Shown: piece after piece, positions 39,324 to 47,879 of the stretch
How positions within the stretch are numbered: position 1 is the first letter of the stretch
Layout of the letters: the number at the start of each line of letters is the position of its first letter
Source of the DNA: Marinilabiliaceae bacterium
GTDB taxonomy: Bacteria; Bacteroidota; Bacteroidia; Bacteroidales; Marinilabiliaceae
Length of the DNA stretch: 64,000 nt
NCBI GenBank assembly: GCA_016933045.1
Contig: JAFGBR010000039.1
Coordinates: forward strand, 62,001-126,000
Reading direction: 5' to 3'
Program-made: the position numbers and the translations under genes
Notes under the pieces: generated by a model
Database searches by the model: none
Seen by the model: the letters and a program-made list of their open reading frames with translations, nothing else
Told to the model about the DNA's origin: nothing

Positions 39324-40373
39324 TTACTTAATAACTTTAATTTTAGTCCGATCCCTCAATGTTTCATATCCCTTAACAATAAGCCTGTCTCCTACTTTTA
39401 AACCATCAACTATTTCAACCTCTTTGCTATTTTCTAATCCAGTTGTTACAGTTCTACGTCGAGCATTATCGCGCTCAGTTACATAAACAATTTTTCTGTT
39501 TCCTTCTGATTGCAGTAAATCTTTAGATATAACAATGGTACTATCTTTACTTTCGAGTTGAATTTCGCATTTCACAAACATTCCGGGACGCAATACATTC
39601 GCTTTATTTTCTACCACCAAACGACCCGCAAAAGTCCTTGTTTCTTCCTCAATAACCGGCGATAATTCAGAGATTCGTCCACGCAGAGTATCATTTGCCA
39701 ATGCATAATTCATCAAACTTACTTTTTGTCCGACTTTTACTACTGGCAACATATTTTCGGTGAAACTTAAATCCATCACCATCTCTTTATAATCCATAAT
39801 ACCAAGTAGCTCACTACTCACAGCTACCTCGATGCCCTTTGAATAAAACGGAAGTTTGGTTATAACCCCATCGAAAGGTGCCCTGATATACATTTTGTTC
39901 AAATTAATTTGTGCATTTTCATATGCTTGCCTGGCCGAAACAAGCGTTTTCTCCCCGGTAACCAACTCTCGGGCAGTAGCCCCACCTTTTTCGTACAATG
40001 CCTGAAGTTTTTTATATTCCATTTCGGATATTTCCAAATCCAGTTTAGCTCCATCAATATTGGCATTGTTTTCGTATTCGCGATTATTCAACTTAATAAC
40101 CAAATCGCCCTTTTTCACAAGGTCACCCATTTTAAAATATTTACCGGTACGAGAATTTGTTTGTAATTCGTAATCACCGGCCATTTCTGCAGTGGCTAAC
40201 CACTCATTTGTGGCATTTACCACGCCTGTTGTTTGGTATATTTGCTGGATGGATCCTGTTTTAACTTCTTGTACAGAAACAGGAACAGCCACATCGGTAT
40301 TAAAATCAACGGTTGAATTTTGACATGAAGTAATTACAAACAAAACCAAAAGAATACTTATAATTGTTCTCAT
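39324..40373 (-). CDS. RND efflux membrane-fusion (periplasmic adaptor) lipoprotein
   Basis: The 349-residue protein has a lipoprotein signal (LVLFVITSC, lipidated Cys near residue 17). Then come the usual adaptor parts: a lipoyl/barrel-sandwich half (about 60-95, ending VKKGDLVIKLN), a short alpha hairpin (about 100-160), the second half with MYIRAPFDGVITKL, a beta-barrel (about 200-270) and a membrane-proximal domain. AcrA/HlyD-type adaptors link the inner-membrane pump to TolC. The gene lies between tolC (20-bp gap) and the first RND gene, so it is likely the adaptor for one or both RND subunits. Confidence 0.92.
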   Translation of the reverse strand: MRTIISILLVLFVITSCQNSTVDFNTDVAVPVSVQEVKTGSIQQIYQTTGVVNATNEWLATAEMAGDYELQTNSRTGKYFKMGDLVKKGDLVIKLNNREYENNANIDGAKLDLEISEMEYKKLQALYEKGGATARELVTGEKTLVSARQAYENAQINLNKMYIRAPFDGVITKLPFYSKGIEVAVSSELLGIMDYKEMVMDLSFTENMLPVVKVGQKVSLMNYALANDTLRGRISELSPVIEEETRTFAGRLVVENKANVLRPGMFVKCEIQLESKDSTIVISKDLLQSEGNRKIVYVTERDNARRRTVTTGLENSKEVEIVDGLKVGDRLIVKGYETLRDRTKIKVIK

Positions 40374-40393
40374 CGATTGATATTTATTGCGGG

Positions 40394-41884
40394 TTATTTA
40401 CTTTGTTTATTTTTTGCAGTTCCTTCTAAATTAGGAACAACAGCTACCTTTTTCTCAAAATCGTAAAGAGTTTGAATTTTCAGATTGAGCAACTCCAGCT
40501 TGTATTGAATCAAAGCATCGGTCAAACTCTTTTTATTTTGAGTTAGCTGGTTTTGCACCAGGTTAAGATCCATACTGGTTAAATCGCCGTTTTTATATTT
40601 TTCGAGGTTAATATCGTAATTTAACTGAGCGTTCTCTTGGTTTTTACGAGCAATCTCGATTTGATTTAAAAGATTATTCAGGCTTCGGTATACCTGACGA
40701 AGAGTTAATGATATACTAACTTTTTCATCATTATAATTCAACTCCCTGGCTTCTTGAGCAGCTTTAACAGCACGAAGTCGTGCTTTTTTCTCTCCCCAAT
40801 CGAAAATTGGAATTTCAAGTGTTACCTGTACATCCTGAGTATTCAATGTTTCATCATAAATATTTGGCAACTCTTTATTGTCACCAGTTAAACCAACGGC
40901 TAACGAAATATTACCTTTAAACTCATTCAAGGCATTTGTAGTAATTAAATCAAATTGCCCCTCCTCAATTTCAATTTCTCTTTGGCGAAGCTCCATACGG
41001 TTGGCTAAACCATAATTCAATGCCGATTTTAAATCAACATCAACAGGAGAAACAGAAACCTCTGCCAGAACAACAACATCATCGTCCAAATCTAATCCTA
41101 ATAACTGTTTAAACTGATCTTTATCGTTCTGAAACGACACCTCATTATTATACAAACTTGATTTGCTCGATAACATATCAATCTCGGCCTGTAATAACTC
41201 AGCTTTTGCAACCAATCCACCTTCAACCTTATTTTTGATGATGTCATAACTTTTCTCTCTATTATCATATTCTTCCTGCGATATGTTCACACTCATTTGC
41301 GATTGGTAAACCTGATAAAATGCCTGCGTTACAAGTTTTTCAACATTTAACTCCTGCAAAGCATAATACATTTTGGAGTTTTCGAGATTTAGTTCGAGCT
41401 GACGCAATTGAAGTTTTGTTCGATTATAAGTAAAAATTGGCTGATCCAACCTTAAAGAAAGACTGTTATTAAATGAGGAACTACTTTTACTTCGCCCACT
41501 ATCAACCAAAGAACTATATGAATCACGCCAATTAAAATTGTTTTGTAAAGATATCGTTCCATCTGTTGCTTTTATTGGCTGTTCAACAGAAAAAATACCT
41601 CCGGCACCTTTCGATTCTGTTGTTATCCAACGATTCCATGTATCATTAAAATCTCTTTTTCTGGAAAAGCTTAAAGGTGTTGCATCTAATCTAAATTTTG
41701 ACTTCAATGCGGCTCGTTGTGCATTCATATTCTCCTGACTTTGCCGAAGTGACAACCTTGCCTGTAAAATAGAAGGACTTTGTTCATAAGCAAGTTCTAA
41801 TGCTTGTTCTAATGTCAAAAGACGTTGAGAAAAGGTAACACTCGACAATATGAAAAAACCTAAACCAATAAAATATTTTATCAT
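40394..41884 (-). CDS. TolC-family outer-membrane efflux protein
   Basis: The 496-residue protein starts with a signal peptide (FIGLGFFILSSVTFSQ) and then shows the TolC/OEP pattern of two similar halves rich in long alpha helices: LTLEQALELAYEQSPSILQA at the start, and SALNYGLANRMELRQREIEI at the second repeat near residue 300. Each half is followed by membrane beta-strand segments, for example VQVTLEIPIFDWG. TolC trimers form the outer-membrane and periplasmic exit duct. It lies between the ABC-2 permease gene and the adaptor gene with short gaps, and supplies the outer-membrane part of the system. Confidence 0.93.
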   Translation of the reverse strand: MIKYFIGLGFFILSSVTFSQRLLTLEQALELAYEQSPSILQARLSLRQSQENMNAQRAALKSKFRLDATPLSFSRKRDFNDTWNRWITTESKGAGGIFSVEQPIKATDGTISLQNNFNWRDSYSSLVDSGRSKSSSSFNNSLSLRLDQPIFTYNRTKLQLRQLELNLENSKMYYALQELNVEKLVTQAFYQVYQSQMSVNISQEEYDNREKSYDIIKNKVEGGLVAKAELLQAEIDMLSSKSSLYNNEVSFQNDKDQFKQLLGLDLDDDVVVLAEVSVSPVDVDLKSALNYGLANRMELRQREIEIEEGQFDLITTNALNEFKGNISLAVGLTGDNKELPNIYDETLNTQDVQVTLEIPIFDWGEKKARLRAVKAAQEARELNYNDEKVSISLTLRQVYRSLNNLLNQIEIARKNQENAQLNYDINLEKYKNGDLTSMDLNLVQNQLTQNKKSLTDALIQYKLELLNLKIQTLYDFEKKVAVVPNLEGTAKNKQSK

Positions 41885-41910
41885 TATTAAACTATTATTT
41901 CAAGTTGTTA

Positions 41911-44900
41911 TTATTTTGCTTTAACCCACTTTACGGCATCTGCAACCACCACTCTTCGTTCTGTTTTATCTGACATTGAAACAGTTGCCTCTCCTTGCGA
42001 AAAATAAAAATCGCCAAGGTAAACCCATTCTCCTCCCCGACGTGGAGGCTCAACTTTTATATCGTCTTTTCCATCATCGTGAATAACTGTATAATTATAC
42101 TCTCCTTTCTCATCTTCACGCTGACGACGGGGAATTCGTATAGAATTTACAAAAGCATACACTGTATAATTACCACTTTCGGTAATGTTACCAACCCATT
42201 TTACACTTGCATCGCCATTTCCTTTTTGCTTGTAATAAGCCGATTTAATAAAACGTCCATAAAAATCACTGCCAAGTATTGACCGCCATTTCAATGATGG
42301 ATTCCAAAAATTAACCTCTCCATATTTATCCCCTTCATCATTATTCTGCCCAATCCACCAACTTTTTAAAGTCTTTGTTTCTGTTGTATTATTAACAGAA
42401 AATCCTGAATCTTCATTATCAACAACAATTTCAAATGGCTCGTAAAAATTTATCTCTTTATTATAATCTCTTTTACCCTCAAAAAACAAAACCGGCTCTT
42501 TCGAAATGTCATCTATCGAAATACGTTGATTAGTAGGAATATTCTCTGCCACATAAGTTTCAACAATCAATTCACGAGGTTCATTATCGGTCAATAAACC
42601 AATTTCAACATTTCCATTCATCTCAATCAAATAAGTTTCTTCAACCGATGCCGAAGGCTGTCCGCCTCTAAAACCACCAGGTCCTCCTCCTCTGCCACCT
42701 CTGTTCTGATCTCGCACTCCAATAGTTACAATACCACTACATTCACCTTTATTGGCTATTGGTAACGAAACAAAATAACGCTCCTTATTCTCATCTTTAA
42801 CCTGATGAACTTTTGCTTTTCCAAAAACAAAAGCAGGCATTTGAGTATTCTCGCTCCATGCAGTTATCTCTTGTTTAAAATAAACACCTGCTATTTCACT
42901 AAGCCTACCAACAAAACTATCAAGGGGCAACGACCTGAAATCATTATCGTTAAACAAATCGAAGAGAACTGTATTCAGCTCCTTATCCTTCAAATTCATC
43001 TTTATTGTATTAAAAAACTGATTCCCTTTCATCGATAAAAAATCGGCAAAATTATCATCGCCCTGCATCGAATCTATTACCGCCTGCAAATTAAAACCTC
43101 TCATTTTAGTTATCACCTGGTCTTTCAATGCCTCTCGGCCAAAACCACCCTGATCACCCTGTACGATACTAAAAAGATAGTTTTCTGTAACAAATTGTAT
43201 TATCGGAAAATTATCCTCTACAATTCCATTTGTAAAACTAAAATACTGTGGAAACAACATCTGCTTACTCCATCCCGATATCTGACGTACTCCCGGATTT
43301 TGACGAAAACCTCTTCCTCGTGGTGTTATCAATAAATTTCCAATAGTGTTTTTAAATAATTGTATTTGTGCTTCTTTTGGTGTTTGTTCCTCATCCCCAC
43401 GTCGAATACTCCATTCCTGCATTCTTCGTTTTTGCATTTTCAGGTCTAAATCCCAGTTCCCGGCACCCCGCTCAGGAACAAACACCATCTCGGGCATGTT
43501 ATCGTCGGTTGTGAGTGTCCACGACCTGCTATAAGTATAAAAATGAAGGGGAACTTCAATTAAACTAAAATGTTTGAACTTATATTTCAACCCCAGATCA
43601 CGTTCAAAACCATCTTTTATATCCTTAATAACAGCTCCTATGGTATCACTTACCAAATCGAAGTTATTTAATACTTCACCGTTATTTTCGTGATAAACAA
43701 ACGATATCTCTGTAGAATCAACAATAACTGTTTTTGATGAATACCTACCCGCCACTATACTTACAGCATTTAAAGGCATTACGGGCTTAAAACTCACACT
43801 TTCATCCTTTAAAACTTCTTTAACGCCCTGAGAATAAACACTCAAATCAGCTTCAGTGTCAAAATTAAGCTGAAACCGTGTAAATTGTTGTTGAGTGCGT
43901 GCCTGCTGCCAACCGGCAATCGGGTACCATTGCGATTCTCTTGTTAATAAAACATATTCAGGCTCAATAAACGAAACTCGTTTACCTCCAACTAGCGGAT
44001 CCATCCGGCTTATGGAAGCTTTCAACTCTGCATCTATTTCTGCGTAAACTGCTCTGTAATCGGGTGCTCCCGAATATTTCATTAAAACTCTGATGCTTTT
44101 TTTTGACGTTCTTTCGAAAGATGGAACGTAAATGTGATTTAATTGTTGCTTAAAATCAACTGGCTTTTCATCTATTTCAATTTTCTCAACTTTAAAACCG
44201 GGATTTAACAAAAAATCGAGACTCGATACTTCAATATTCAATTTTATCATCATATCCGATGAAACATCAATAGTCTGTCCTTGATGTATTACACTTAACT
44301 TGTTACTCTCTATTTTATAAGTTGGTAACTCAGGCAATGTTTTCTCTTCATCAAGTATCGATTGCCCCATATTAGTGTATAACATAAAGTTTAATGCATA
44401 TTTGCTTAGCAAAAACCCCGATACTACAAACAAAACTAATGCAAGTGACAGAATCTTTGGTTTAAAAAATTTCTCCTGATGCAATCGGGGTAGTTTATAA
44501 ACAGTTAGTGATATAAAAGCTACTCCAATAAATAAATAAGAGATTCGAAGAAAAACAACATCTTGAAACGAAACAAAACCTACAAATTCGGAATATGCCA
44601 GCGGTGTATAAAATGCAATAAAATCAAACAGTCCACCCATATTTGATCCGAAATAAAACAAGCTTCCACCCAACAAACCAAGCATTAAAACAAAAGTTAT
44701 TGCCTGATTTCGAACAACCACCATTAAAAAAAATGATAATCCTAAAACAAATATTATTGATGGCAATGAAATAAAAACCGGATAAAGCAAATAAGTAATT
44801 GGAATTAACCGAATATCATCACCAATAATATTAAATACCAAACCAATCAATAATACAAGCAAATTCAAATAAAAAAATACTTTCAATATACCCAACATTT

Positions 44901-45225
44901 TCCCAAGCACATACGAAAAGTTAGACATGCTCCTCACATAAAAAACCTCAGTAGTATCGAGCTTTTTATCGCGTCCTAAAAAATCGGATGACAAAAATAT
45001 TGCTATTATTGATTGAGCAATATTAAGTACAAAAAGGTTCATATATGGAACACTACCCGGTATCAACCGGCCAGGCCAGCCACCACCCCAAATATTGGTA
45101 TACCCCGATAAATTAAAAAAGAATATAAACAAGATAGATAACAAACTAAATATTCGAAAAAACCAACTTCGCATTAAAGTTTTTGCTTCGAACCGGGCTA
45201 TGGTAAAAATGGTATTATTTGGCAT
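41911..45225 (-). CDS. Large ABC-2 permease with extended periplasmic region and golvesin-like C-terminal domain
   Basis: With the ATG at 45225 the protein is 1,104 residues. The first about 290 residues are an ABC-2 type permease with about six to seven helices. One further helix leads into a region of about 800 residues predicted to be extracytoplasmic. This part resembles the Bacteroidota ABC permease/M1-aminopeptidase fusion family (LLTRESQWYPIAGW, MPEMVFVPERG), but I see no HExxH motif, so a peptidase function is unsupported. A glycine/arginine-rich loop (GGRGGGPGGFRGG) precedes a C-terminal domain resembling the golvesin C-terminal domain (YTVIHDDG, GEWVYLGDFYF, VVVADAVKWV). The start chosen lies 4 bp after the ATPase stop; a longer start would overlap it by 50 bp. 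Confidence 0.82.
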   Translation of the reverse strand: MPNNTIFTIARFEAKTLMRSWFFRIFSLLSILFIFFFNLSGYTNIWGGGWPGRLIPGSVPYMNLFVLNIAQSIIAIFLSSDFLGRDKKLDTTEVFYVRSMSNFSYVLGKMLGILKVFFYLNLLVLLIGLVFNIIGDDIRLIPITYLLYPVFISLPSIIFVLGLSFFLMVVVRNQAITFVLMLGLLGGSLFYFGSNMGGLFDFIAFYTPLAYSEFVGFVSFQDVVFLRISYLFIGVAFISLTVYKLPRLHQEKFFKPKILSLALVLFVVSGFLLSKYALNFMLYTNMGQSILDEEKTLPELPTYKIESNKLSVIHQGQTIDVSSDMMIKLNIEVSSLDFLLNPGFKVEKIEIDEKPVDFKQQLNHIYVPSFERTSKKSIRVLMKYSGAPDYRAVYAEIDAELKASISRMDPLVGGKRVSFIEPEYVLLTRESQWYPIAGWQQARTQQQFTRFQLNFDTEADLSVYSQGVKEVLKDESVSFKPVMPLNAVSIVAGRYSSKTVIVDSTEISFVYHENNGEVLNNFDLVSDTIGAVIKDIKDGFERDLGLKYKFKHFSLIEVPLHFYTYSRSWTLTTDDNMPEMVFVPERGAGNWDLDLKMQKRRMQEWSIRRGDEEQTPKEAQIQLFKNTIGNLLITPRGRGFRQNPGVRQISGWSKQMLFPQYFSFTNGIVEDNFPIIQFVTENYLFSIVQGDQGGFGREALKDQVITKMRGFNLQAVIDSMQGDDNFADFLSMKGNQFFNTIKMNLKDKELNTVLFDLFNDNDFRSLPLDSFVGRLSEIAGVYFKQEITAWSENTQMPAFVFGKAKVHQVKDENKERYFVSLPIANKGECSGIVTIGVRDQNRGGRGGGPGGFRGGQPSASVEETYLIEMNGNVEIGLLTDNEPRELIVETYVAENIPTNQRISIDDISKEPVLFFEGKRDYNKEINFYEPFEIVVDNEDSGFSVNNTTETKTLKSWWIGQNNDEGDKYGEVNFWNPSLKWRSILGSDFYGRFIKSAYYKQKGNGDASVKWVGNITESGNYTVYAFVNSIRIPRRQREDEKGEYNYTVIHDDGKDDIKVEPPRRGGEWVYLGDFYFSQGEATVSMSDKTERRVVVADAVKWVKAK

Positions 45226-45229
45226 CTTT

Positions 45230-46129
45230 TTATTCTTGAATAACAAAATTTTGACTCTCCATAAAATATACGTAAGCATGCTCTAAATTTGGGGCAACAG
45301 GTTTTGGATTATACTTTGCCAACCCATTCTCTCCAATTGTTAACACTTCTAGTGTATAGGAATCAACATTAGGAATAGATGTAATTACATGGTATTGTTC
45401 CTTAACATTTTGCAACTCGTCAAATGCTACGTCAATACTCCAAACATGCCCATCTGCCTTTCCTACAAAATCAGATGGCGTGCCCAAAAACTGTAGTTCA
45501 CCACTATTAATCAACGCCATTTGGTTACACGACGATGAAATATCTCCTACAATATGCGTTGAAAGAACAACAATCACCTCATTTTTTGTTAGTCGACTCA
45601 AGATATTCCGAAACCTTATTCTCTCTTCGGGATCCAATCCAGTAGTTGGTTCATCAACAACTATTATTTTAGGATTGCCAATCAGCGCCTGAGCAATTCC
45701 CAATCGTCTTTTCATACCTCCCGAAAGTTTATTTGCAAAACGATTACGAAAATCGTACAAAGCAACTTCTTCCAACATCTTATCAACCATCAACGATCTC
45801 TCTTTCTTTGATGAAACACCCGCTAACGATGCTGCATAATCGAGAAACTCCCATGTTTTCAACTTTGGAAAAAAACGAAAGTCCTGAGGCAAATACCCAA
45901 TTAAACTCCTAACCTCTTTTCTATGATCTGACAATTGTTGTCCGTTAACAAAAATATCTCCCGATGACGGTTTTAAAAGTGTAACCAAAATTTTCATCAG
46001 TGTTGATTTTCCTGCACCATTAGGCCCTAACAATCCAAACATACCATCATGTATGGTCATGCTTACTTCATTTAATGCCTTCTTACCGCCGGGATAAATC
46101 TTGGATAAGTTTTTTATTTGTAGTTCCAA
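45230..46129 (-). CDS. ABC transporter ATP-binding protein
   Basis: A 299-residue ABC ATPase with all motifs intact: Walker A GPNGAGKS, Q-loop in LPQDFR, signature LSGGMKRR, Walker B IIVVDEPTTGLDPEE and the STH switch histidine, followed by a C-terminal extension of about 80 residues. It pairs with the adjacent ABC-2 permease. It is clearly related to the ATPase domain fused to the second RND pump: both share ERIRFRN after Walker B and DISSSCNQ after the H-loop, pointing to duplication within this operon. The TTG at 46129 gives the family's usual N-terminus (xELQIKNLSKIYP); a TTG at 46153 is possible but adds atypical residues. Confidence 0.92.
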   Translation of the reverse strand: MELQIKNLSKIYPGGKKALNEVSMTIHDGMFGLLGPNGAGKSTLMKILVTLLKPSSGDIFVNGQQLSDHRKEVRSLIGYLPQDFRFFPKLKTWEFLDYAASLAGVSSKKERSLMVDKMLEEVALYDFRNRFANKLSGGMKRRLGIAQALIGNPKIIVVDEPTTGLDPEERIRFRNILSRLTKNEVIVVLSTHIVGDISSSCNQMALINSGELQFLGTPSDFVGKADGHVWSIDVAFDELQNVKEQYHVITSIPNVDSYTLEVLTIGENGLAKYNPKPVAPNLEHAYVYFMESQNFVIQE

Positions 46130-46169
46130 CGTTATTATTATTAAGTATTTCAATCAGATATTGCAATTC

Positions 46170-46643
46170 CTATCTTCTTTTTCTATCTTTTTTTCTGAAA
46201 AATTCATTTGACAGACTATCAAAAGTCCTTTTCTGATCGGGGCGGCAAATAGCTTTCAACCGTTTAAAATGATAATAAATTGATGTATCAATAGAAGTGC
46301 GTCTAATTGCAATTTCATTAAACAAAGAATCTAAACGCTCCTCATTTGGCTTATTCGAAAAAATCTCATCTCTTACAATCAACTTTATACTGTCAATCTG
46401 AGCATTAATACTTCTAATACCATCAAAATGAACACTCTTACGAGCCTCAAATTGTTTCATTTGTATACTATCAAGCCTTAAAAGATCTTCAAAACGTCCT
46501 TTATTCGAATCATGTCGTCCCGGCCAACAACTATTTTTCGTATCATTACTAAAATACCACCAGGCAACCATTAATAATAAGTTAATCAATATTAACAATA
46601 CAATTACAAATCTGTACTTACGAGGATTTTCTATATTATTCAC
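46170..46643 (-). CDS. CpxP/Spy-like periplasmic protein with N-terminal anchor
   Basis: The 157-residue protein has a single N-terminal transmembrane helix (about 10-30, FVIVLLILINLLLMVAWWYF). A charged, fully helical periplasmic part follows (about 50-150), with LLRLDSIQMKQFEA near the start and ICRPDQKRTFDSLSNEFF near the end. These two LxxxQxxxF-like segments resemble the LTxxQ motifs of the Spy/CpxP and metal-resistance sensor family, which bind misfolded proteins or metals and modulate envelope-stress signalling. The start is GTG. It lies between the anti-sigma-like gene and the ABC ATPase gene with gaps of 15 and about 40 bp, which supports a sensing or modulating role. The ligand is unknown. 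Confidence 0.72.
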   Translation of the reverse strand: MNNIENPRKYRFVIVLLILINLLLMVAWWYFSNDTKNSCWPGRHDSNKGRFEDLLRLDSIQMKQFEARKSVHFDGIRSINAQIDSIKLIVRDEIFSNKPNEERLDSLFNEIAIRRTSIDTSIYYHFKRLKAICRPDQKRTFDSLSNEFFRKKDRKRR

Positions 46644-46658
46644 AAGTATTTGTTTTAA

Positions 46659-47018
46659 TTATTTATTATCGAAAGCTAACATGCTGTAATTATTGTACGT
46701 ATCAGCATCAATATCCTTATAAGAATTAACCATCTCTTCAACTAACGATTCATTTTTCGCATCAGGCAACCAAACCTTATTAATCATAGAAACATTAAAA
46801 ACAACTAAAACAAATACTATTGCAACAGCTATTTTTAAAAATGCACGTTCAAAAAATGAAATTTTCTCTACAGGTTCTCTTAACAATTCAATCCTGCTAA
46901 GCACTTGATCTTTAAAAAATGGACTAACTTTTTGCCGCGATATTGGCTCGTATAATTCAATCCAATCTTCTACAATTGATTCAGCCCATTTTTTATCTCG
47001 TGAATTACTCATAACCAT
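46659..47018 (-). CDS. Probable membrane anti-sigma factor
   Basis: The 119-residue protein has a cytoplasmic N-terminal part (about 1-58, acidic and helical), one transmembrane helix (about 62-80, FLKIAVAIVFVLVVFNV) and a short periplasmic tail. It shows no enzyme motif and no zinc-binding HxxxCxxC. Its place directly downstream of an ECF sigma gene (55-bp gap), its size and its single helix are the usual marks of an anti-sigma factor in Bacteroidota. The call rests on context rather than on a family match. An alternative start lies two codons downstream (47012). Confidence 0.6.
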   Translation of the reverse strand: MVMSNSRDKKWAESIVEDWIELYEPISRQKVSPFFKDQVLSRIELLREPVEKISFFERAFLKIAVAIVFVLVVFNVSMINKVWLPDAKNESLVEEMVNSYKDIDADTYNNYSMLAFDNK

Positions 47019-47073
47019 TATTTTAACAGATCTATATTTTGGTCGTTTTTTTTTCCAAAAACCTTCGTTTTTT

Positions 47074-47661
47074 TTACATTAATTCATTAAGTTGATCAAT
47101 CAACAATTCCTTCAACCTCCTTTTTGCTCTAATTAAAAGCGATTCAACAGATCCTACTGTTGTTTCCATTATGTCGGCAACTTGTTCTTGTTTCAAACCA
47201 TCTACTTTTGCCAACACAAATGCTATTCGCTGTCTTTCTGGCAATTGCTCAATGGCTGCTTCAATCAATAACCTTTTTTCCTTTTCTTCTATTTCTGTTA
47301 CAGGATTACTCATATCTTTTATCTGCAATCGTTCAAGGTTTTCATTATCAAAACTTGTAAAAGCAAAAAAACTTCTTTTTTTTCTGCTTTTCATTCTAAT
47401 ATAATCCATACTCCTGTTCACTGCAATTCGATATATCCATGTCGATACAGCCGAATCACCTCTAAACCGATCCATCGACTTATAAACCTCCACAAATACC
47501 TCTTGTGCTACATCCTCTGCATCCTCCCTATTTTTCAAAAACATAAAGCAAGTATTAAAAACCAAATGCTGGTATGTTTCAACCAAAGCACTAATACTAA
47601 GTACCGATGTGCTTACAGCTGATTTCGTATCTTCAATTGGCTTTTTCAATTCTACCTGCAT
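47074..47661 (-). CDS. ECF-type RNA polymerase sigma factor (first gene of the transporter operon)
   Basis: From the ATG at 47661 the protein is 195 residues. It has sigma region 2 (about 15-90) with MFLKNREDAEDVAQEVFVEVY and the -10-recognition segment FRGDSAVSTWIYRIAVNRSMDY. Region 4 (about 130-190) contains LPERQRIAFVLAKVDGLKQEQVADIM and the helix-turn-helix TTVGSVESLLIRAKRRLKE. Upstream in-frame starts exist (ATG 47697, TTG 47706). It is followed by a probable anti-sigma factor, a CpxP-like protein and the transporter genes on the same strand, so it probably autoregulates the operon in response to envelope stress. Confidence 0.9.
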   Translation of the reverse strand: MQVELKKPIEDTKSAVSTSVLSISALVETYQHLVFNTCFMFLKNREDAEDVAQEVFVEVYKSMDRFRGDSAVSTWIYRIAVNRSMDYIRMKSRKKRSFFAFTSFDNENLERLQIKDMSNPVTEIEEKEKRLLIEAAIEQLPERQRIAFVLAKVDGLKQEQVADIMETTVGSVESLLIRAKRRLKELLIDQLNELM

Positions 47662-47833
47662 GTTTATTATGACGTTGAAAAATATGAATTCCTTCATTGA
47701 TAACAAATGTTATTTCAAAAAAATATATTAATGCAATAATTAATTCAATGAAAAATCATATAAATAAAACCTAACTTCTAGTACATCGTATGAGTTTTTG
47801 TGCTTAGTTCGTTAAAGAATAAAATAGTTTATT

Positions 47834-47841
47834 TATTTTTG
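47834..47841 (+). promoter_or_regulatory. Weak candidate -7 element for the sensor kinase gene
   Basis: TATTTTTG fits TAnnTTTG and lies about 39 bp before the ATG at 47880. The region is very T-rich and no -33 element is seen, so chance is a real possibility. The 218-bp divergent region 47662-47879 shows nothing else I can assign, including no obvious promoter for the sigma-factor operon. Confidence 0.3.
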
Positions 47842-47879
47842 ATGTTAAGCTACGAAATGGCCGATTCATTTTTATTCAT

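Noticed and set aside
45226-45279. A longer start for the large ABC-2 permease, overlapping the ATPase gene by 50 bp
   Set aside because: The extra residues are unlike the family, and an ATG 4 bp after the ATPase stop gives the usual N-terminus.
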